Assembly: GCA_005787665.1 (NCBI GenBank)
Contig: SYAB01000071.1
Coordinates: 1-13,714, forward strand
Length of the DNA: 13,714 nucleotides
Reading direction: 5' to 3'
Source: Actinomycetota bacterium
GTDB lineage: Bacteria; Actinomycetota; Actinomycetes; Mycobacteriales; Mycobacteriaceae
Position 1 is the stretch's first letter. Each line of letters opens with the position of its first letter. The position numbers and the translations under genes are program-made. Below the pieces are notes generated by a model. That model saw nothing but the letters and a program-made list of their open reading frames with translations. It was not told where the DNA came from and did no database searches. Of this stretch, positions 1 through 5,887 are shown in pieces.

Positions 1-279
1 GCGATGAAGGTGGAGGCCGCCCGGTTGATGGTGTACTCGGCCGCGGCCCGCGCCGAGCGCGGCGAACCCGATCTCGGCTTCATCTCGGCGGCTTCCAAGT
101 GCTTCGCCTCCGACGTGGCGATGGAGGTCACCACCGACGCCGTCCAGTTGTTCGGCGGTGCGGGTTACACCATCGACTTCCCGGTCGAGCGGCTGATGCG
201 CGCTGCCAAGATCACCCAGATCTACGAGGTCACCAACCAGATTCAGCGGGTGGTCATGTCCCGCGCGCTGCTGCGCTGA
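1..279 (+). CDS. fadE25: Acyl-CoA dehydrogenase, C-terminal part (FadE25-like), 5' end outside window
   Basis: This is the C-terminal 92 residues of a flavin-dependent acyl-CoA dehydrogenase, which oxidises an acyl-CoA to the trans-2-enoyl-CoA in the cytoplasm. The frame is open from base 1, so the gene begins to the left. Visible are the FAD/dimer helix region with QLFGGAGY (bases about 145-170), the FPVERLMR segment, and the C-terminal [10 protein letters not shown] motif. The Glu at 226-228 corresponds to the family's catalytic base. The following residue is Val (229-231), where most relatives have Gly. The ending [10 protein letters not shown] closely resembles mycobacterial FadE25 as I remember it. 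The stop lies one base before the end of the convergent birA, leaving no room for an intergenic terminator. The assignment to FadE25 rather than a paralogue is inference. Confidence 0.85.
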   Translation, partial: AMKVEAARLMVYSAAARAERGEPDLGFISAASKCFASDVAMEVTTDAVQLFGGAGYTIDFPVERLMRAAKITQIYEVTNQIQRVVMSRALLR

Positions 280-280
280 G

Positions 281-1093
281 TCACCCGTCGCGCAGGTGGG
301 TGATATCGCCCGCCGCGACGGATGTTGTATGCGCCCCGGTGGCGATGCGGAGTTGGCCGGATTCGTCGATGTCCGTTGCGATTCCGGTGATCTCCCGGCC
401 TCCCGGGAGTTCGACACGAACCCGGCGGCCCAGGGTGACGCTGCGGTCACGGTAGTCCCGCGCCAGGGACGGGTCGTCGCCGCGCAGGGCGCGCCAGCGG
501 TCGATACGGGCGGTCCACTCGGCGAGGATGCTGCCCAGCAGCGCGCTGCGGTCGATCATCGTCGAGCCCAGCATCACCAGTGAGGTCGCCCGCGGATCGG
601 GTGCCTCCTCGGCCCGCAGTGAGACGTTGAGGCCCACCCCCACCACGATCGCCGGACCACCGGGGGCGACCTCGGCCAGGATCCCGCCCAGTTTCCCGCT
701 GCCGACCATGACGTCGTTGGGCCACTTGAGTCCGGCGTCGATACCGGTGGTGGCGCGTACGGCATCGACCACGGCCACGCCGGTCAGCAGCGGTAGCCAG
801 CCCCAGGCCGCCGGCGGCAGCCCGGCCGCGCCGACCCCCAACGACAGGGCGAGCTGCGACCGGGCCGGGGCCGACCAGCTGCGGCCGTGGCGGCCGCGGC
901 CGGCACTCTGATGCTCGGCGACCAGTACAACGCCCTCGATGTCCTCTCCGGAGCGGGCCCGCTCGAGCAGGTCGGCGTTGGTGGAGCCGGTGGTGTCCAG
1001 AACCTCGAGCCGGCGCAGCGCCCGGCTGGGTCCGACCAGATCGCGGCGCACCCCGTCGACGTCCAGCGGGGCGCGGTGGCCGTTCTCGCTCAT
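281..1093 (-). CDS. birA: Biotin--[acetyl-CoA-carboxylase] ligase BirA
   Basis: A 270-residue biotin protein ligase. It activates biotin as biotinyl-5'-AMP and attaches it to the lysine of biotin carboxyl carrier domains, which acyl-CoA carboxylases for malonyl-CoA and mycolate precursors need. The catalytic domain has the biotinyl-AMP loop GRGRHGRSW (residues 65-73), KWPND (123-127) and GKLGGIL (133-139); a small C-terminal barrel domain follows (about 222-267). There is no N-terminal helix-turn-helix, so this is the monofunctional class I form without repressor function. The ATG at 1093 is preceded by TAGGCT 7 nt upstream with no Shine-Dalgarno sequence, suggesting a leaderless mRNA. From memory, M. 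tuberculosis birA lies beside accD5 and points the same way as fadE25; here it is convergent with the fadE25-like gene, so the locus looks rearranged. Confidence 0.95.
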   Translation of the reverse strand: MSENGHRAPLDVDGVRRDLVGPSRALRRLEVLDTTGSTNADLLERARSGEDIEGVVLVAEHQSAGRGRHGRSWSAPARSQLALSLGVGAAGLPPAAWGWLPLLTGVAVVDAVRATTGIDAGLKWPNDVMVGSGKLGGILAEVAPGGPAIVVGVGLNVSLRAEEAPDPRATSLVMLGSTMIDRSALLGSILAEWTARIDRWRALRGDDPSLARDYRDRSVTLGRRVRVELPGGREITGIATDIDESGQLRIATGAHTTSVAAGDITHLRDG

Positions 1094-1100
1094 GGCGCCG

Positions 1101-1106
1101 AGCCTA
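1101..1106 (-). promoter_or_regulatory. Candidate -10 element for leaderless birA
   Basis: On the minus strand TAGGCT (fits the mycobacterial TANNNT -10) is followed by 7 nt and then the birA ATG. No purine-rich ribosome site precedes the start and no convincing -35 is seen. This fits transcription starting at or within a base or two of the start codon. The rest of 1094-1252, between birA and the hydrolase stop, shows no gene. Confidence 0.45.
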
Positions 1107-1252
1107 GGAGAGGTGATCGATGGGGCGCTGACGGAGTTATCCCCTCGGCTGCGTCAGGCTGATACTGAGCCGCTGCCCTGCGTCCCGCGGCAGACGGAGA
1201 ACGAAGGATCGGTCTGCAGCGACAGTGCGTCCGCATGCTGATCTGAGCCAGC

Positions 1253-2320
1253 TCAGCTGCCGAGGTGGGTGTCGAGGAATCGTGCCATCTCGGCGAAGAT
1301 GTCCTGGGACTCTTCGGCGAAGGGTTCGATGAAGTAGGTGAAGTGTGAGGCGCCCTCGACGAGGTGCAGTTCGGCGTGTACGCCGGCTTTGCGCAGTTTG
1401 CGGTGCATGAGCACGACCTGGCTGAGTAGCAGGTCCCGGGTGCCTGAGACCAGCATGGTGGGAGGGAACCCGGTCACCTCGCCGCGCAACGGGGACAGCA
1501 GCGGATCGGCGATGTCGTGGTCGCCGGCGTAGAGCGCGGCTCCGCGGGCGCCGATGGCGTCGTAGGTGATCAGGACGTTGTCGACCCATTCGTGGACCTT
1601 CAGGGAGTCACCTACCGGGGCAAGGTCACACCACGGGGTCTGGACGGCGACCGCGGCCGGCGGGGTGATGCCTTCTTCTTTGGCACGTAACACCGTCGAC
1701 AGGGCCAGGCCGCCGCCGGCGGATCCGCCGGTGATGCCGATGTTGGCCGCAGGCGCCATCTTCAGGGCGGCTTTCCACACTGCGAGGGCGTCATCGGAGG
1801 CGGCGGGGAAGGGATGCTCGGGGGGCATCCGGTAGTCGACCTCGACGACTGTGATGCCGCAGGTGGCGGCGATGATGGCCGGTTCGAGCAGAGAGGCCCG
1901 GCCGGGGTTGAACACGTAGGCGCCGCCGTGGGTGTTGACCAGCAGGCGGTTGGTGTTGCGCGCTGGCATCTGCGCCGGGGTGACGATGAAGACCGGGACG
2001 TCGCCGAGGGTGGTCGCCTCCACTCTCACGGCGAGTTTGTCGATGATCTGCTCGATAGCGGGGGTCGAATGGTCGGCCAGATCGGCGACGGCGTCCTTCC
2101 AGCCCTGGGCATCGGGCGGGTTCAGCAGCCACTCGCTGTTGCGGTACGGCATGGCGATCGCGGTCTGGAGGTCGGAGCTGACCGAGGTGGGCACCGGGAT
2201 GGTGCGCCCGGGAACCCGACGTGGGCCGGGGTTTCCGTTGATCTGGCCCATCAAGTCCTGCAGCATCGGGCCGTCGGGAATCTGGAGGATGTTGGCCGGA
2301 TCGGGGGAGGGATCAGTCAT
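1253..2320 (-). CDS. Alpha/beta hydrolase, hormone-sensitive-lipase (HSL) family esterase
   Basis: A 355-residue carboxylic-ester hydrolase of the HSL/Lip type; mycobacteria have many such enzymes acting on acyl esters or lipids. The substrate cannot be read from sequence. The oxyanion motif HGGA is at 131-134 (HGGG in most relatives). The nucleophile elbow GGSAGG places Ser200, and the likely triad is completed by Asp296 (SGTRD) and His326 (GASHF). No signal peptide or membrane segment is seen, so it is probably cytoplasmic. The frame stays open to 2593, but that extension would overlap the divergent hemophore-like gene and reads as low-complexity shadow. The ATG at 2320 (MTDPSPDP) gives a family-typical length. 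A weak -10-like TAGAAC lies 7 nt upstream and there is no Shine-Dalgarno. The gene is probably monocistronic. Confidence 0.88.
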   Translation of the reverse strand: MTDPSPDPANILQIPDGPMLQDLMGQINGNPGPRRVPGRTIPVPTSVSSDLQTAIAMPYRNSEWLLNPPDAQGWKDAVADLADHSTPAIEQIIDKLAVRVEATTLGDVPVFIVTPAQMPARNTNRLLVNTHGGAYVFNPGRASLLEPAIIAATCGITVVEVDYRMPPEHPFPAASDDALAVWKAALKMAPAANIGITGGSAGGGLALSTVLRAKEEGITPPAAVAVQTPWCDLAPVGDSLKVHEWVDNVLITYDAIGARGAALYAGDHDIADPLLSPLRGEVTGFPPTMLVSGTRDLLLSQVVLMHRKLRKAGVHAELHLVEGASHFTYFIEPFAEESQDIFAEMARFLDTHLGS

Positions 2321-2423
2321 AGCGGCAGTTCTACGCCACACCGTGTGGATGACGCAGTCGGGACTTCTTTTTTGGGGGGCGGCGTTTTTGATCCGCCGGT
2401 CAGGTGGGTTAGGTTCTGGACTC
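2321..2423. promoter_or_regulatory. Divergent intergenic region with T6G6 run and candidate leaderless promoter
   Basis: This 103 bp gap must hold the promoters of both the hydrolase (minus) and the hemophore-like gene (plus). For the plus gene, TAGGTT at 2410-2415 matches TANNNT and is followed by 8 nt and then the ATG, with no Shine-Dalgarno, as in leaderless mycobacterial mRNAs. For the hydrolase, TAGAAC (2333-2328, minus) sits 7 nt from its ATG but lacks the conserved final T. The centre has runs unusual in this GC-rich DNA: T6 (2368-2373), G6 (2374-2379) and T5 (2385-2389). A short inverted repeat GGCGG/CCGCC (2378-2382 and 2393-2397) frames the T5 run. Confidence 0.5.
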
Positions 2424-2885
2424 ATGAATTCTCGAATCGTTCCTGCCGCCGCCGTCGCGGGCGCCCTGATGTTCTCCGCCGTCGGCACCGCCGCGGTCGC
2501 CGGAGCCGACAGCACCGTTCCGCCGTCGATGCTCAACACCACCTGCACCCTGGACCAGATCATGGCCGCCACCAAGGTCGTCGACCCGATCACCTACGGC
2601 GAATTGGTGGGCAAGTACAACTCCGAGCCTCGCTGGGTCCAGGGCGGGATCGTCTACCACATGAACCTGCTTCTGCAGAAGCCGCCGGCCGAGCGTCAGG
2701 CCGAGGTGAACGCGCTCGTCGGGATCTTCCCCGAGTATGTGTCGATCTTCACCGCCGCAGAGCCGGTCGCCGACAAGATCGCCGCGCTGTGCCCGACCTT
2801 GCCGGCCGAGGACCCGGCGGCGTGGAATCCAGCGGCGCCGACCCCGGAAGCACCGGACCCGACCGCGCCGGCTCCGACTGCCTAG
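2424..2885 (+). CDS. Hemophore-related secreted protein (mycobacterial haem-binding MHB-like family)
   Basis: A 153-residue exported protein resembling the small mycobacterial hemophore-related family (Rv0203-like; TIGR04529/PF16525 as I recall). A Sec signal peptide covers residues 1-28: MNSRIVPAAA, a hydrophobic Ala-rich core, then a likely cleavage after AVAGA before DSTVPP. The mature part is a small helical domain bounded by two cysteines, Cys41 (NTTCTL) and Cys123 (ALCPT), probably one disulfide, with the helix PAERQAEVNALVGIFPEYV between them. A Pro/Ala-rich tail (about 126-153) ends the protein, as in several mycobacterial cell-wall-associated proteins. Haem binding is inferred from family resemblance only; no ligand residue can be confirmed here. 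The start was chosen for the signal peptide and the upstream TAGGTT; the same frame is open further upstream but only as a shadow of the hydrolase. Confidence 0.78.
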   Translation: MNSRIVPAAAVAGALMFSAVGTAAVAGADSTVPPSMLNTTCTLDQIMAATKVVDPITYGELVGKYNSEPRWVQGGIVYHMNLLLQKPPAERQAEVNALVGIFPEYVSIFTAAEPVADKIAALCPTLPAEDPAAWNPAAPTPEAPDPTAPAPTA

Positions 2886-2903
2886 ACGGTATGGGGGCTG
2901 ACT

Positions 2904-2920
2904 CGGGGCCGAAGGCCTCG
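2904..2920 (+). terminator. GC-rich hairpin after hemophore-like gene
   Basis: CGGGGCC, loop GAA, GGCCTCG forms a 7 bp stem with one G-U pair, 18 bp past the stop at 2885. No T-tract follows, so it is at best an atypical actinobacterial terminator. Confidence 0.28.
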
Positions 2921-2959
2921 GGCTGCAATCGGTCGTGGGTTGCCGGTGGCGGGTGAACA

Positions 2960-4090
2960 CTCGCTGAGGTAGAGCCACAGTTGCAGACAGGAGGCCTCCG
3001 GTGAGTTTCAACGGTACGAGTGTGGGTTTGGACGTGCATGCGCTTTCGCTGGTCGCGTATGCCGTCGATGAGGAAACGGGTCGGGTCGAGCGGGCGCGAT
3101 TGTGCCCGGACCACGGCGAGATTTTGGGCTGGCTGCGCTAGCTCCGCGGGCCAGTACGGGTGGCCTAGCACCCTCAAAGTTGATCCGCCCGTCCGGGGAT
3201 CGGGTCAGGACCGATGCCCGGGATGCTGCGCATCTGACCCGGCTGCTGCGCCTGGGTGAGATCACCGCGGTGCCGGTGCCCGAACGTGACGTCGAGGCGA
3301 CCCGTGATCTGGTGCGTGCCCGGGAGGACGCCCGGGCGGATCTGATGCGGGTGCGTCACCGGCTTTCGAAGATGTTGTTGCGACAGGGTCGGGTGTATTC
3401 GGGTGGGCAGGCCTGGCTGCGTCGGCAGTGCTTCGACGATGTTCACACCGGCGCGGCGTTCGACCACCACTTCGACGCGGTCCTGAGCGCGACCGCGGCC
3501 CGGGACCGTCTCGATGAGCAGATCATCGCGGTGGCCGCCTCACCGCGGTGGGCCGACGTCGTGGATCGGCTGGGGTGTCTGCGGGGTGTCTCTGCGCCGA
3601 CCGGGCTGGGCCTGGCGGTGGAGATCGGTGACTGGAACAGGTTCACCGGCGCCTCGATCGGCGCCTACGTCGGCCTGGTGCCCACCGAGTATTCCTCGGG
3701 ATCGTCACGGGTGCAGGGCTCGGTCACCAAGGCCGGCAACGCCCACGTGCGCAGGCTGCTCATCGAGGCGGCCTGGCACCACCGGGCGGCCTACCGCAAT
3801 CCCGGTCCGACGATGCGGGCCCGGTGGGCCAAGGTCGATCCGGCACTCAAGGCCCGCGGGCACGCCGGCAACCGTCGGCTGCACCAGCAGTGGTGCCGAT
3901 TCAACGAACGCAAGAAACCTCACGTGGTGGCCGACGTCGCCATCGCCCGCCAGTTGGCCGGCTGGTGCTGGTCGCTGGCCATATTGCAGTAGCCGCGAGG
4001 CTCTCCATGACTTGATCGGACTCAGCGCGGTGACGGCGAGCGTCTTGCGGTAACCAACCCGCGTATATCAGTCTGACACCACCGTCGTTG
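2960..4090 (+). mobile_element. Remnant IS110-family insertion sequence, ends not defined
   Basis: The element is recognised from the transposase remnant. IS110-type elements lack ordinary terminal inverted repeats and usually make no target duplication, so the limits given are only approximate. A perfect palindrome GGAGGCCTCC (2990-2999) overlaps the ribosome site. The 3' flank holds a stretch (about 4047-4080, TGCGGTAACCAACCC and on to GTCTGACACC) that I believe recurs downstream of related mycobacterial copies, but I cannot verify this. The 8-mer ATATCAGT occurs there (4065-4072) and again at 4191-4198, overlapping the stop codon of the CDF-like gene, so the right end could lie at either place. 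Intact relatives carry the bridge-RNA gene in a non-coding end; I cannot identify one here. 3993-4193 otherwise contains no gene. Confidence 0.4.
3001..3992 (+). pseudogene. IS110-family transposase, disrupted (nonsense codon, frameshifting deletion)
   Basis: The GTG at 3001, with AGGAGG at 2989-2994, opens a frame reading VSFNGTSVGLDVHALSLVAY, the start of the RuvC-like DEDD domain (first Asp in GLDVHA). This frame stops at TAG 3139-3141 and again at 3166-3168. Homology resumes one frame over from about 3168 (APSKLIRPSGDRV), with the third/fourth acidic positions in RTDARDA near 3213-3224. It continues to the C-terminal Tnp20 domain with EYSSGSSRVQGSVTKAGN, the conserved serine region (about 3688-3750), and ends IARQLAGWCWSL...LQ at 3992. 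Compared with remembered relatives, about 22-25 codons are missing at the junction, including the catalytic Glu of YEAGP. A smaller gap is likely at SGGQAW/LRRQ near 3410. It cannot make an active enzyme. Intact relatives are bridge-RNA-guided recombinases. Confidence 0.9.
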
Positions 4091-4129
4091 ACCAACGACC
4101 GCCACGACCCGGGCTGAGACCGATCAAAC

Positions 4130-4164
4130 GAAAGCCGCCCCGGCACAAAACCGGAGCGGCTTTC
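4130..4164. terminator. Strong bidirectional hairpin downstream of the CDF-like gene
   Basis: GAAAGCCGC...CCGG / CCGG...GCGGCTTTC forms a 14 bp stem with one mismatch around the 7 nt loop CACAAAA (4144-4150). It ends with A/T pairs, so TTT (plus) or TTTCGTTT (minus) follows the stem in either direction. It lies 30 bp past the CDF-like stop (4194) and 138 bp past the transposase stop, and could stop transcription from both. It most likely terminates the LCP-TIGR03089-CDF operon. Confidence 0.72.
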
Positions 4165-4193
4165 ACCTGCCTATTGACAACGGTGCCTACATA

Positions 4194-5174
4194 TCAGTTG
4201 TCGACGGGCAGGGCGTGAATCGGCAGGTCGCTGAATACCAGCGTCAGCCGCAGCGCCCCGATGCGTTGGCGTAGTTCGGTGTAGGTGCGGGCGCGTATCG
4301 TATCTTGCTCGCTGACGGTCATCGCGCCGGTGTAGGAAACCCGCAGGTCGACGTCGACGGTCTTGCCCCGGCTGATGGCGCAGGCGTCGACCAGGGTCAG
4401 TACGTGGTCCAGTTCGCCACCGTGTTCCTCCGCGACCGCCATAATGGCGGCCCGCACCGCACCGTCGAGGTCGGGGTCTGTGCGGCGACCGGACAGTCGG
4501 CCGAACTCCAGCCGCACTTCCCGGATGGGTTCTCCCACCAGCAGCGCGCACAGGATAAGGACGATGATGCTGTCGGCGATGTCCTTGATGTTGAAAGTCG
4601 GTGATGTCAGCGCCGTGCCCTCCGGGAGCACCGCGACCAACACCAGTGAGCCGCAGATGCCCGCGCTGACCACCGCGGCCGTCTTGGCGGCGTTGGCCTC
4701 CACCCGCAGCAGCGCCGAGGCGCCGCCGACCGCGCGGTTGTTGCGTTCGTGAATCCATTTGATGCCCAAACAGATCAGGGCGACGGCGGCGGTGTAGACC
4801 GCGGCGAGGCCGAACTCGGGTTCGCTGCCCTTGCGGGTGATCACGTAGTCGATCACCTTGACCGAGTTGGTGACCACGCCTACCAGCACGACGCCGAGGA
4901 TCATCAGCGACCGGAACAGCGCGTAGATGTTCTCCAGTGCCAGGCGGCCATAGGGATTCGACGGGTCGGCTGGTCGCACCGAAGCCGCGGCGAGTCGTAC
5001 CGCGATCAACGCCGCGCCGGCGTTGATCAGAGAAAGCACTCCGTCGAACTGTGTAGCGGAGACCCGGGTGATCGAGTAGACCGCGAAACCCAGCACGGCC
5101 AGGCCCAACATCGTGAACATGTAAGTGAGCAGGCTGCGTTGCTCGGACCGCAGCACCGCGGCGTCGTCAATCAC
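4194..5174 (-). CDS. CDF-like (cation diffusion facilitator superfamily) membrane protein with degenerate metal ligands
   Basis: A 326-residue inner-membrane protein with about six hydrophobic segments (roughly 15-35, 45-65, 85-105, 122-140, 165-183, 197-215) and a soluble C-terminal domain (about 236-320), the layout of CDF metal/proton antiporters. In helix 2, FDGVLSLINAG has Asp44 but Asn51 where relatives often have Asp. In helix 5, LRVEANAAKTAAVV has Ala where the HxxxD or DxxxD ligands normally sit, so transport of Zn or another metal is doubtful. The GTG at 5174 overlaps the preceding stop as GTGA, indicating translational coupling. A longer frame from 5309 would lie inside the upstream gene and adds only basic, Pro-rich sequence. 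It is third in the operon after the LCP and TIGR03089 genes, and is followed by a strong hairpin. Calling it a transporter is inference from fold-level resemblance. Confidence 0.8.
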   Translation of the reverse strand: MIDDAAVLRSEQRSLLTYMFTMLGLAVLGFAVYSITRVSATQFDGVLSLINAGAALIAVRLAAASVRPADPSNPYGRLALENIYALFRSLMILGVVLVGVVTNSVKVIDYVITRKGSEPEFGLAAVYTAAVALICLGIKWIHERNNRAVGGASALLRVEANAAKTAAVVSAGICGSLVLVAVLPEGTALTSPTFNIKDIADSIIVLILCALLVGEPIREVRLEFGRLSGRRTDPDLDGAVRAAIMAVAEEHGGELDHVLTLVDACAISRGKTVDVDLRVSYTGAMTVSEQDTIRARTYTELRQRIGALRLTLVFSDLPIHALPVDN

Positions 5175-5887
5175 AGGACGCGGGTGACTTTCTCGGTCTC
5201 CCGGCGTCGGTGGAGCAGCGCCTGGTCGGGATTGGACAACTGCACCAGCGACGCTCCGGCGGCCAGCACCGCGAGCAGGTTGTCGACGAGGTCCCGCGGG
5301 CTTGCCCACGACTTGTCCGACATGACGCGGTCCTGAGCGGTCAAGCCCCGCTGTTGGGCGCTGAGCCGTGCTGCCTCGAGCACTGCATCTACCGGGCGTC
5401 CGTCCAGTGCCGGTCCGGGTATGCGTTCGGGAAGCACCTGATCGCCGTGCACCCGCACCGCGGTGGCGTAGTCGGTCACCCCGATCGGCAGGCCTGCCGC
5501 GGGTTTGCCGAACGGGTCCAGCGAGAGCACCGCAACCTCTCCGCCGCTGACCTTATCGTCGGCCTCGGCCAGTCGCTCAAGGGTGCACAGCGCCAGATCG
5601 GCGAGGTCGGCGGGGGGAAAGTCGAGCACCACGTCCGCCCCGATCCACCACACCCCGAGCAGCACCGCCGCGGTCTGCCAGTGTGCGGGCAGGAGGACGG
5701 CGACCCGGGTGCCCGGACCCGCGCCGAGTTCGTCGCGCAGCAGGTTGGCGGTCTTGGCCGCCCAGTTGGCCAGCGTCACGGTGGACAACTCGATACGCTC
5801 GCCGGTCGCGTCGTCGTAGTAGGTGATCCGCGGGCCCATCCGGTCGCGCGCCAGTAACGGGTTGAGCAACTCCTCGGTCAGGTTCAT
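5171..5887 (-). CDS. TIGR03089 family protein, adenylating-enzyme-like, function unknown
   Basis: A 238-residue actinobacterial protein resembling Rv3268 and the TIGR03089 family. The first 90 residues look like the N-terminal part of AMP-forming acyl/aminoacyl adenylating (ANL) enzymes: ITYYDDATGERIELS, then TLANWAAKTANLLRDELG and GTRVAVLLPAHWQTAAVLLG. The Ser/Thr/Gly-rich ATP-binding P-loop and the C-terminal lid that such enzymes need are not visible. A later ANL-like piece (about 186-220, RVMSDKSWASPRDLVDNLLA onward, GASLVQLSNP) suggests an internally shortened fold. It may be a pseudoenzyme or a binding protein; no reaction should be assigned. The ATG overlaps the stop of the LCP gene by one base (TGATG) and its own stop overlaps the CDF-like start (GTGA), so all three are translationally coupled. 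No signal peptide; probably cytoplasmic. Confidence 0.87.
   Translation of the reverse strand: MNLTEELLNPLLARDRMGPRITYYDDATGERIELSTVTLANWAAKTANLLRDELGAGPGTRVAVLLPAHWQTAAVLLGVWWIGADVVLDFPPADLADLALCTLERLAEADDKVSGGEVAVLSLDPFGKPAAGLPIGVTDYATAVRVHGDQVLPERIPGPALDGRPVDAVLEAARLSAQQRGLTAQDRVMSDKSWASPRDLVDNLLAVLAAGASLVQLSNPDQALLHRRRETEKVTRVL

Noticed and set aside
1243..1256. CTGAGC-CA-GCTCAG inverted repeat at the hydrolase stop as a terminator
   Set aside because: The loop would be only 2 nt, there is no T-tract, and it overlaps the stop codon.
2404..2422. IdeR iron box before the hemophore-like gene
   Set aside because: The left half resembles TTAGGTTAGG at 8 of 10 positions but the right half has almost no match, so the dyad is absent; the bases are better explained by the TAGGTT -10.
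2321..2593. N-terminal extension of the hydrolase frame up to 2593
   Set aside because: It would overlap the divergent hemophore-like gene and its signal peptide region and has no family-like sequence; the ATG at 2320 gives the usual length.
1814..2956. Long plus-strand frame of 380 codons
   Set aside because: It is antisense to the hydrolase and then out of frame with the hemophore-like gene; composition is typical of a high-GC shadow frame.
2990..2999. GGAGGCCTCC palindrome over the transposase ribosome site as a regulatory hairpin
   Set aside because: It has no loop, so it cannot fold well within one RNA strand; noted only as part of the IS description.
5175..5309. Longer start for the CDF-like gene
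   Set aside because: The extra 45 residues lie within the TIGR03089 gene, are basic and Pro-rich, and the GTG at 5174 forms a GTGA overlap typical of coupled genes.
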